Below are positions 1-6,820 of a stretch of DNA of 64,000 nt, piece by piece. The position numbers and the translations under genes were made by a program. The DNA is taken from positions 124,001 through 188,000 of the forward strand of contig NZ_AWGC01000004.1 of the NCBI RefSeq assembly GCF_000495835.1, given 5' to 3'. This stretch comes from Asticcacaulis sp. AC402 (GTDB taxonomy: Bacteria > Pseudomonadota > Alphaproteobacteria > Caulobacterales > Caulobacteraceae). Position 1 is the stretch's first letter; every line of letters starts with the position of its first letter. The notes beneath the pieces are model-generated. The model had not been told where the DNA came from. It did no database searches and saw only the letters and a program-made list of their open reading frames with translations.

Positions 1-207
1 CTAATTGCGCATGGCGACCGCGACAGCGTCGTACCCTTCCACCAGGGTCAGAAGCTGTTCACCCTCGCCAACGATCCCAAGACTTTCGTCCACATGCCGG
101 GCTCGGAACACAACACCCTGGCTCGCGACGGGCTCTACCCACATATCTGGACGTTCCTGAACCTCCCATTGGCTGATTACGATCCGGCCATGGAGAGCGC
201 GCCGTAA
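1..207 (+). CDS. alpha/beta hydrolase, C-terminal part only
   Basis: The reading frame is open from the first base and ends with TAA at 205-207, giving the last 68 residues of a protein that starts before the window. The text LIAHGDRDSVVPFHQGQKLF followed by a SEHNTL segment is typical of the end of alpha/beta hydrolases. The Asp of HGDRD would be the catalytic acid, and the His of GSEHN the catalytic histidine. The serine nucleophile lies outside the window, so substrate and family cannot be decided. A strong terminator follows directly. Confidence 0.75.
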   Translation, partial: LIAHGDRDSVVPFHQGQKLFTLANDPKTFVHMPGSEHNTLARDGLYPHIWTFLNLPLADYDPAMESAP

Positions 208-250
208 AAAAGAGGCGGCAAGGCCCGAAGCCTTGCCGCCTGATTTTTTG
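208..250. terminator. bidirectional rho-independent terminator
   Basis: A perfect 12-bp stem (213-224 with 230-241, loop CCGAA) is flanked by an A-run on the left and TTTTTT on the right. It can therefore end both the hydrolase on the plus strand and the M1 aminopeptidase on the minus strand, whose stop codon lies just beyond it at 267. Confidence 0.85.
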
Positions 251-266
251 CGTCTTCCGACTGGTA

Positions 267-2927
267 TTATGAGGCGGCCCTGAACGCTGCGGCGACCTCG
301 CCAGCCTTGGCGTCCTTGAGCACGCCGCAGCTACGGACCCTCTCGAGGGTACGGTCGAAGGACAGGGTACCACGGCCGGCCGCAACGACTTTCGACCGCA
401 GGGCGGCATCCAGTTCGTCAGCCCGCGCGGCAGAGCAGTAGCCACCAGCCAGGGTCTGCAGGCGCGAGGCCGAGAAGATGCCGATGCCCTTGGAGAGCGC
501 GTCATAATTGGCCTTGTACCAGTCGAAGGTGACGTCGCGGGCCTTGGGCTGCCCCATCAGGCCGGACAGCAGACGCAGGCGTTCGGTGGCACGCAGGCGG
601 GTATCGCTGAGCAGCACGCCGAACAGCCAGTTGGCCGTCTCGGTCGTGGCGCCGTGGGTTACCGCCACCGTCGCCGACTGACGGAACAGTTCGTCCGTCG
701 AGGTAACGGTCATCTCGTACAGTGCCTTGGCGGCAGGCAGGCCGCCATCTTCGACATGGACGGCCAGGGCCAGGGCCAGAACCGACTGGTCGACAGCTGT
801 CTTGTCGCCCCCCAGATAGGCCACGGCAGCGGCCGTCAGTTTGCTGCGGATACCGGCATCATCGGCGTCATCGGCCATCAGGTTGACCAGGTTGGTGCGC
901 AGGCTCTGGGCATCGGGGGTATCCGACGCGTGGGCGCCCGCCTTCGGATCGAAGCCCAGGGCCGCCAGGCGCGGGCCGTAGATTCCGGCCATGACGCGAC
1001 GGTAGTCGACTTCGGCTTCGTCGCCGATAATGCCGGCCGTGCGCAGTCCGGCCAGTCGCTGGCCGCCGTCAACGGCGACGCGCGAGTCGGGATTGCCGGC
1101 CATGACACGGGCTGAGTCGATCAGCTTGGCCGGGGCCAGCTTGCCGGCGGCGAACTGAGCCCACAGGCTGTCGCTGGCGGCCAGGCCTTCGCCGCCCTTG
1201 ATAGTGGCGCCAGTGGCAATCAGCTTGTCCCAGTCTTCCGGCGTCAGGGCGAAGCGATAATAACCCGTGCCGCCAGCATTGGGCATGATCTCACCCGGGA
1301 TATTGTCGACGCCGAGATTGCCTTCCGGCAGATCCAGCATGAAACAGCTCTCGTTCGTGCCGCGACGGACGCATAACGGAATGGTCCAGGTTTGCGGCGC
1401 CTGATCGGAGCCCAGGCGCGTGTAGCGCGACTGCGTGGCAACCAGATAGCCGCCGACATGGCTGAACTCGACCACGGGAACGCCCTGCTGGTAGATGAAG
1501 CTCTTCATCGCTTCCAGAACCTTGGGATTCTGCGCCGAATCGGCCAGGTTGCCGAAGAACTGGTCGGTCGTGGCACTGCCGTGGGGATGGCGCGACATGT
1601 GCAGTCGCACGCCTTCGCGGAACTGCTGGTCACCCAGATAGGCGGCGACCATGGCGACGACCTGGCCACCCTTGCCATAGGTTATGCTGTCGAAGGCCTG
1701 GTCGATATCAGCGCTGTTGATGATGGGCTGGCGGATCGGCCGGCCGACCTTCAGGGAGTCGGTGTTCATGGCGGCGAAGGCTTCGTCGATAGCACCTGCG
1801 CCGATATTCAGTTCCGGACGCCATTCGTTGCCGATGCGATAACCCATCCAGTTGGCGAAGCTCTCGTTCAGCCAAATGTCGTCCCACCAGGCCGGTGTGA
1901 CATAGTCCCCGAACCACTGGTGCGACAGCTCGTGCGCCACAATCATGCCGAAGTCACGCTTTTGGTTGGTGTCCGCGCCGGCATCCAGCAGAAGGATGTT
2001 GTCGCCGTAAATGTCGAGGCCGGCGTTTTCCATGGCGCCCGGCATGATCGGGGAAGCGACCTGATCCAGCTTGGGATAGGGGAAGCCCTGGTTGAAATAG
2101 GCCTCCAGGTGGGCAACGATCGGACCGGTTTCCTGCAAGGCATATTGCAGCTTGTCCTTATTGGGCTGGGTAGCCATGATGCGAATATTGAGCGGCTGGC
2201 TGCGCTGGGGCGTCGGCGCGACAACACCTTCGGCGACCGCAAACGGACCGACGGCAAAAGCGATCAGATAGGTCGGCAGAGGCGAGGTCTGGTAGAAGTC
2301 GCTGCGCACCAGCTTGCCTTCAGTCAGCGTGTTGTTGCGCGGAAAGTTGCTGGCCACGACCATTTTTTCATCGGCGATGATCGATATCTTGAACGGTGTC
2401 TTGTAGCCCGGCTCATCAAACGACGGAAAGGCGGAGCGGGCATCGATCGACTGGAACTGCGACCAGACGTACCACTCGCCGTCGACCTGAACGCGGTAAA
2501 GCCCGGCGGCCGTGTCGCCGAAAGCAGCGTCATAATCGAACACCAGGGTCGCTTTTCCGGCGGCGACGGGCTTGGCGAAGTCGAGCCGGACCACGCCCAG
2601 CGGATCCACCTGGGTGTATTTCGCTTTGATGGTCTTGTCGTTCTGCAGCACCGTGGCGCTGGAGACCTTAAGGTCGCGGCCATGAATGAACAGGGATGAG
2701 GTCTGTTCCTTGACCACGACATCGATTTCGACATGGCCGGTGAAGCGCGGCTTGGAAGGGATGATGGTCAGGGCCAGCCGGTAAGCCGTCGGTTTGGCGG
2801 TGTCGGGCAGCTTGCCCTGCGGATAGGCGGCGGCAGGCGCCGCGGGCTTGGAGCTGGTCTGGGCGGCCGCAGTCGTCGCCACTACGGGCGAGGTCAACAG
2901 ACAAAAAGCGAGGAAAAGAGCGCGCAT
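267..2927 (-). CDS. M1 family aminopeptidase, exported
   Basis: An 886-residue zinc metallopeptidase of the M1 (aminopeptidase N-like) family, which removes N-terminal residues from peptides. The zinc site HELSHQWFGD begins at about H332, with the second ligand in WLNESFANW about 20 residues later. The substrate-binding PGAMENAG motif lies upstream. The start at 2927 gives MRALFLAFCLLTSPVVATTA, a clear signal peptide with a likely cut after AAA or AAQ, so the enzyme is periplasmic. The open frame extends 53 codons further upstream, but that part lacks family similarity. The C-terminal ERAP1-like helical domain is present and the length is normal for the family. It is transcribed alone, convergent with the preceding hydrolase. 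A second M1 enzyme, predicted to be a lipoprotein, lies at 19943. Confidence 0.93.
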   Translation of the reverse strand: MRALFLAFCLLTSPVVATTAAAQTSSKPAAPAAAYPQGKLPDTAKPTAYRLALTIIPSKPRFTGHVEIDVVVKEQTSSLFIHGRDLKVSSATVLQNDKTIKAKYTQVDPLGVVRLDFAKPVAAGKATLVFDYDAAFGDTAAGLYRVQVDGEWYVWSQFQSIDARSAFPSFDEPGYKTPFKISIIADEKMVVASNFPRNNTLTEGKLVRSDFYQTSPLPTYLIAFAVGPFAVAEGVVAPTPQRSQPLNIRIMATQPNKDKLQYALQETGPIVAHLEAYFNQGFPYPKLDQVASPIMPGAMENAGLDIYGDNILLLDAGADTNQKRDFGMIVAHELSHQWFGDYVTPAWWDDIWLNESFANWMGYRIGNEWRPELNIGAGAIDEAFAAMNTDSLKVGRPIRQPIINSADIDQAFDSITYGKGGQVVAMVAAYLGDQQFREGVRLHMSRHPHGSATTDQFFGNLADSAQNPKVLEAMKSFIYQQGVPVVEFSHVGGYLVATQSRYTRLGSDQAPQTWTIPLCVRRGTNESCFMLDLPEGNLGVDNIPGEIMPNAGGTGYYRFALTPEDWDKLIATGATIKGGEGLAASDSLWAQFAAGKLAPAKLIDSARVMAGNPDSRVAVDGGQRLAGLRTAGIIGDEAEVDYRRVMAGIYGPRLAALGFDPKAGAHASDTPDAQSLRTNLVNLMADDADDAGIRSKLTAAAVAYLGGDKTAVDQSVLALALAVHVEDGGLPAAKALYEMTVTSTDELFRQSATVAVTHGATTETANWLFGVLLSDTRLRATERLRLLSGLMGQPKARDVTFDWYKANYDALSKGIGIFSASRLQTLAGGYCSAARADELDAALRSKVVAAGRGTLSFDRTLERVRSCGVLKDAKAGEVAAAFRAAS

Positions 2928-3052
2928 GGGCCTACCGGTACATGTGAAACAATCTTCCAGCGATAGCACAGGCTCCGCGCGCTTCACATTAAGTTTTTGT
3001 AAGGCGACTTCCGGGGCGGATTTTCCTGCCGTCGGTTTTGTCGTGCAACAGG

Positions 3053-3295
3053 TTAGAGCGGGATGAGTTTTCGTTTTGTCGCGCAATTTATCCGAAAACG
3101 GGAGCGCCCGTGCGGTGGCGTCACACTTTATCGGATTGCGCTCTCATACCAAGCCTCATAAGGAATGACTCTTGGTATTCGCATTTTTCCAGCTCAAGCG
3201 CCGGACTAGGCGCCCCCCATGGCTCCTCGCAAAAGCTCGGGCGGCCAGTCGGCCTTGCCAACCCTCGGTGTGTCAAGAATTACGCGGGTTGGTAT
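3053..3295. repeat. mosaic intergenic repeat, modules A'-B-C
   Basis: This fills most of the 433-bp gap between the M1 gene and the DUF3034 gene. It begins with half of module A (TTAGAGCGGGATGAG). Module B follows: TTTTGTCGCGCAATTTATCC, an inner CGGGAGCGCCCG hairpin and CGGATTGCGCTCT, ending at 3144. Module C runs from ATACCAAG at 3146 to GGTTGGTAT at 3295. Related copies lie at 6712, 13129, 16797, 35749, 37612 and 54895. It contains no credible gene. The DUF3034 promoter must lie inside or just after it. Confidence 0.8.
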
Positions 3296-3360
3296 AAGCA
3301 AGCTTTAAGGAAATTACAGCAGGATTGGTTTTCACTGACACTGCACCCGCGGGAGCCCCT

Positions 3361-4239
3361 ATGAAGCCCTTGATCCGCCTGATGGGCCTGATGGCAGCTT
3401 TCATGCCCGTCGTCAGCGCGGCGCACGCCGAATCTGTCTTCGACTATACCAGCGGCAAGCTGCTGCTGACCGGCGGCGTCAATACGGTCGAAGGCACGGC
3501 CGGCGGCGGATTGACGCCTTGGGCGGTCATCGGTTCCTACGGCGAACAGGGCCAGTTCGGTGCCAATGTCTATGCCACCGATATCAACACCACCGACTAC
3601 GATATCCGGTCCTATGGTGGCCTGGTCGGGCTCGACGACCGGCTGGAAATCTCGTGGTCGCACCAGGATTTCGACACCGAAGCCGTCGGCGCGGCCCTGG
3701 GCCTGGGCTACGGCTATACCATCGGCCAGGACGTTCTGGGCGTTAAGGTCAAGGTCCTGGGCGACGCCGTTCTGGAACAGGACACCTGGCTGCCCCAGGT
3801 GGCGGTCGGAATCCAGTTCAAGAAGAACCAGAATGGCGCCCTGGTCAAGGCCTTGGGTGCTCGCGACGACGAAGGCACCGACTATTACGTGTCAGCCACC
3901 AAGCTGTTCCTGGCCAAGGGTCTGCTGGTCAACGGCACGATCCGCGCCACCAAGGCCAACCAGTTCGGCATTCTCGGTTTCGGCGGCATTGATGACGACT
4001 ATCATTACCAGTTTGAAGGCTCGGCCGCGTATCTGCTGACCCGCAAACTCGCCATCGGCGCCGAGGTCCGCACCAAGCCCGACAACCTGGCTGTGGCGAA
4101 GGAAGACGCAGCGTTCGACGTCTTTGTTGCCTATGCGCCGGTCAAGCACATCTCGGTCACCCTGGCCTATGCCGACCTCGGCAACATCGTCACCCGCCGC
4201 CAGACCGGCCTTTACGCCTCGCTGCAAGTCGGATTCTAA
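3361..4239 (+). CDS. DUF3034 family exported protein
   Basis: A 292-residue protein with a signal peptide, MKPLIRLMGLMAAFMPVVSA, cut near AHA-E. The mature part starts ESVFDYTSGKLLLTGGVNTV and has alternating hydrophobic residues, as in a small outer-membrane beta-barrel. It ends GLYASLQVGF, with the terminal Phe favoured by barrel-assembly machinery. I recognise it as the DUF3034 family, whose function is unknown. The start at 3361 is chosen because the signal peptide begins there; the ribosome site is weak. The truncated haemoglobin gene follows after 3 bp, so the two are almost certainly co-transcribed. Family assignment is fairly sure; membrane location is inferred. Confidence 0.8.
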   Translation: MKPLIRLMGLMAAFMPVVSAAHAESVFDYTSGKLLLTGGVNTVEGTAGGGLTPWAVIGSYGEQGQFGANVYATDINTTDYDIRSYGGLVGLDDRLEISWSHQDFDTEAVGAALGLGYGYTIGQDVLGVKVKVLGDAVLEQDTWLPQVAVGIQFKKNQNGALVKALGARDDEGTDYYVSATKLFLAKGLLVNGTIRATKANQFGILGFGGIDDDYHYQFEGSAAYLLTRKLAIGAEVRTKPDNLAVAKEDAAFDVFVAYAPVKHISVTLAYADLGNIVTRRQTGLYASLQVGF

Positions 4240-4242
4240 ACT

Positions 4243-4704
4243 ATGAAAACCGTTCTGATCGCCCTCGCCCTGGCCGTTGTCGCAACCCCCGCCCTGGCGG
4301 CTGAACCCGTCAAGGACAGCGCCGCCGTAGCGCCCGTCATCGCGGCCGACGACAGCTTGTATCGCGAATTCGGCGGCCATGACGGCCTGGTCAGGCTGGT
4401 CGACGATTTTATGCTCATCCTGCTGGACGATCCGCGCACGCGCGACTTCTTCGTTGCCGCCAAGCAGGACCATATCAAGACAATGCTGGTGGAGCAGTTC
4501 TGCGTCGTTCTGAACGGTGGCTGCACCTACACAGGTAAAGGGATGAAAGAATCCCACGCTCAGCTGGGTATTGACCGCGCCAGCTTTAACGCCCTGGTCG
4601 AGGATCTGCAAAAGGCGATGGACAAGAACGACATCCCCTTCCACGCCCAGAACAAGCTCCTGGCCGCCCTGGCGCCCCAGCACCGCGATATCGTGACGAA
4701 TTAA
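4243..4704 (+). CDS. group 1 truncated haemoglobin, exported
   Basis: A 153-residue haem protein of the two-over-two globin fold. Residues 1-20 (MKTVLIALALAVVATPALAA) form a signal peptide, which is unusual for a globin and places the protein in the periplasm. The globin part shows YREFGGHDGLVRLVDDF (helices A-B), HIKTMLVEQFCVVLNGG (helix E) and KGMKESHAQLGI, where the His is the expected proximal F8 haem ligand. It follows the DUF3034 gene by 3 bp as a two-gene operon. Possible roles are oxygen or NO handling or electron transfer in the envelope; none is shown by the sequence. Confidence 0.85.
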   Translation: MKTVLIALALAVVATPALAAEPVKDSAAVAPVIAADDSLYREFGGHDGLVRLVDDFMLILLDDPRTRDFFVAAKQDHIKTMLVEQFCVVLNGGCTYTGKGMKESHAQLGIDRASFNALVEDLQKAMDKNDIPFHAQNKLLAALAPQHRDIVTN

Positions 4705-4782
4705 GGATCCGCCCCTCCAAAAAGTCGCGACCAATCAATAAATGACCCCGCTATCTCTCTCTGGTGCGCCGCCGCGTCAAGG

Positions 4783-5022
4783 CTACCCTCTTGTGATCCA
4801 TCGGATTACCTTCAAGAATAAATAGAGTAAAAAAAGACCAAGCATCATTCCATGCACGACTAATAAATGCCACCACTGATATCCCCAGCCCACGGCAAAG
4901 ATCTTATCAACAATAATTAGAATTGAAATGAGACCGAGAAAGACAAAAAAGAGAGCGAAATGTACTTTCGACCGCCGCTCTATTGCATTTTTCTTATGTG
5001 TTTTAACTGATTTTCCATCCAT
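4783..5022 (-). CDS. small two-helix membrane protein
   Basis: A 79-residue hypothetical protein. A basic N-terminus (MDGKSVKTHKK) is followed by two hydrophobic segments, about residues 22-40 (FALFFVFLGLISILIIV) and 53-73 (LLVVHGMMLGLFLLYLFLKV), and a basic tail. The aromatic GWGYQWWH linker resembles the 2TM-domain family, but I am not certain. The DNA is visibly richer in A and T than its neighbours, with codons such as ATA, TTA and AAA that nearby genes avoid, which suggests recent acquisition. It lies 14 bp downstream of the GxxExxY gene on the same strand and may share its transcript. Confidence 0.6.
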   Translation of the reverse strand: MDGKSVKTHKKNAIERRSKVHFALFFVFLGLISILIIVDKIFAVGWGYQWWHLLVVHGMMLGLFLLYLFLKVIRWITRG

Positions 5023-5036
5023 CTGCCAGATTCCGG

Positions 5037-5462
5037 TTAGGGGAAGGGTTGGTGCAGGCGAAGGCGCGAAGACTCGAAATTCATGTGGTTGTTGACCACC
5101 CTCTGCAATCCGTCCTTGAAGACGGCGGTCCCGAAGTTCATCAAGAGGCCGAGCGGTTGGTTAGTCAGCCGCAGATAAGTCAGTAGTTGCTTGCCATGCA
5201 CGGGTGCCAGGCGTTCAACGGATTTCAGTTCGATAATTAGTTTGCCTTCGATCATAAGGTCAGCGCGGAAGCCTTCGCGGAACAAGGTGCCGGCATAGGT
5301 AAAATCGATAGGTTTTTGTCGTTCGGCGAGCAGATTGTGACGCGTCAGAGCGTCGGCCATCACGGCTTCGTAAACGGATTCCAGCAGTCCGGGTCCCAGG
5401 TCGCGATGAATATGGAAGGCGCAGTCTACGGCTATGCGGGCAATCTCTTCTACGTCCGCCAT
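5037..5462 (-). CDS. GxxExxY protein (PDDEXK_3 type, putative nuclease)
   Basis: A 141-residue protein with the family signature GPGLLESVYE (E28). It also carries a PD-(D/E)XK-like core: D68 in FRADLM, then E78-x-K80 in LIIELKSVE, and Q92 in HGKQLLTYLRL. The family (GxxExxY, Pfam PDDEXK_3) is grouped with restriction-like nucleases, but I know of no proven activity. The start at 5462 is chosen for the GGAGGG ribosome site just upstream; an ATG eight codons earlier is weaker. The gene stands directly beside the inverted-repeat array at 5537-6676 and reads away from it, which suggests a functional or evolutionary link. Confidence 0.82.
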   Translation of the reverse strand: MADVEEIARIAVDCAFHIHRDLGPGLLESVYEAVMADALTRHNLLAERQKPIDFTYAGTLFREGFRADLMIEGKLIIELKSVERLAPVHGKQLLTYLRLTNQPLGLLMNFGTAVFKDGLQRVVNNHMNFESSRLRLHQPFP

Positions 5463-5536
5463 GTTGCCCTCCGCACGTCCAATCAAGGACAGTAAGTCTG
5501 ATCATCTGGCGTTGCAACTGGCGAAAAAGGGTGTGC

Positions 5537-6676
5537 TCACGCGAAGACGCGAAGAACGCGAAACGACGTCATTCTTTTCGGACCTGCCAACGGCGTCGCC
5601 GCACTATCCATCTTAACATCTGCGCGCAGCGCGTAACCCGCCCTCCTGAGCTACCACCGGCCACGCCGAAGAGGATGACGTCGTTTCGCGTTTTTCGCGT
5701 CTTCGCGTGAGACATAATACCCATGCACGGTGTTGGAGACAGTGGGTGTCTTTTCCCGCGGCAACTGAAGAAAGCTCTGGGTCACGCGAAGACGCGAAGA
5801 CCGCGAAACGACGTCATTCCTTCCGGACCGGCCAACGGCGTCGCCGCACTATCCATCTTAACATCTGCGCGCAGCGCGTAACCCGCCCTCCTGAGCTACC
5901 ACCGGCCACGCCGAAGAGGGTGACGTAGCTTCGCGTTCTTCGCGTGAGACATAATACCCATGCCCGGTGTTGGAGACAGTGGGTATCATTCCCCGTGGCA
6001 ACTGAAGAAAAGCTACGAGTCACGCGAAGACGCGAAGAACACCAAACGACGTCATTCTTTTCGGACCTGCCAACGGCATCGCCGCACTATCCATCTTTAC
6101 AGCTGCGCGCAGCGCGTAACCCGCCCTCCTGAGCTACCGCCGGCCACGCCGAAGAGGATGACGTCGTTTCGCGTTCTTCGCGTCTTCGCGTGAGACATAA
6201 TACCCATGCATGGTGTTGGAGACAGTGGGTGTCATTTCCCGCGGCAACTGAAGAAAGCTCTGGGTCACGCGAAGACGCGAAGAACGCGAAACGACGTCAT
6301 TCCTTCCGGACCGGCCAACGGCATCGATGCACTAACCATCTTTAACGCTTCGCCCGGCGCGTTGCCCGCCCTTCGGAGCTGCTACCGGCCACGCCGAAGA
6401 GGGTGACGTAGCTTCGCGTTCTTCGCGTGAGACATAATACCCATGCCCGGTGTTGGAGACAGTGGGTATCATTCCCCGTGGCAACTGAAGAAGAGCTACG
6501 AGTCACGCGAAGACGCGAAGAACACCAAACGACGTCATTCCTTTCGGACCGGCCAACGGCATCGCCGCACTAACCATCTTGAACGCTTCGCCCAGCGCGT
6601 TGCCCGCCCTTCGGAGCTGCTACAGGCCACGCCGAAGAGGATAACGTCGTTTCGCGTTCTTCGCGTCTTCGCGTGA
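5537..6676. repeat. five-unit tandem array of inverted repeats
   Basis: Unit starts (TCACGCGAAGACGCGAAG) lie at 5537, 5782, 6020, 6265 and 6503, so spacing alternates 245, 238, 245, 238. Each unit has a left arm of about 34 bp and its reverse complement about 105 bp later; in unit 1 these are 5537-5570 and 5677-5710 with one mismatch. The arms are built from ACGCGAAG-like steps of 8-9 nt. A linker containing CATAATACCCATGC and GGTGTTGGAGACAGTGGGT separates the units. Units 2 and 4 share a shortened right arm, and units 3 and 5 share the ACACCAAACGAC left-arm variant, so a two-unit block was duplicated. No convincing gene lies inside. The gap to the next gene holds only this array and the element at 6712. 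Confidence 0.92.
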
Positions 6677-6711
6677 GACACAAACCGGCGAAGATAAGGG
6701 TCCGCACTCGC

Positions 6712-6814
6712 TAGAGCGGAATGGCGTTAGGTAGAATCGCCAACTCGCTCTAACTTTTTGTTTTGTCGCGCAATTTTTCCGAAAAGTGCTGCACGCTTTA
6801 TCGGATTGCGCTCT
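6712..6814. repeat. mosaic intergenic repeat, modules A-B
   Basis: Module A at 6712-6752 is a hairpin beginning TAGAGCG and ending CGCTCTA, with an inner GGCG/CGCC pairing. Module B at 6753-6814 reads CTTTTTGTTTTGTCGCGCAA, then a short hairpin loop, then CGGATTGCGCTCT. It sits between the five-unit array and the 3' end of the phosphatase/kinase gene. Confidence 0.75.
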
Positions 6815-6820
6815 AAAACC

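Noticed and set aside
1392-2699. 435-codon plus-strand open frame opposite the M1 aminopeptidase
   Set aside because: Mirror of a high-GC gene; no domain, signal or ribosome site, while the minus strand has a full M1 enzyme with catalytic motifs.
3053-3295. Insertion sequence or MITE with transposase ends
   Set aside because: No transposase frame, and I could not see a target-site duplication. The modular hairpin make-up fits a mosaic repeat better.
5537-6676. CRISPR array
   Set aside because: Units are 238-245 bp, the spacers are conserved instead of unique, the repeats are long inverted arms, and no cas gene is in the window.
5944-6676. Short open frames inside the repeat array (for example starting MPGVGDSGYHS)
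   Set aside because: They recur only because the DNA unit recurs, cross the inverted arms, and show no ribosome site or selection for protein.
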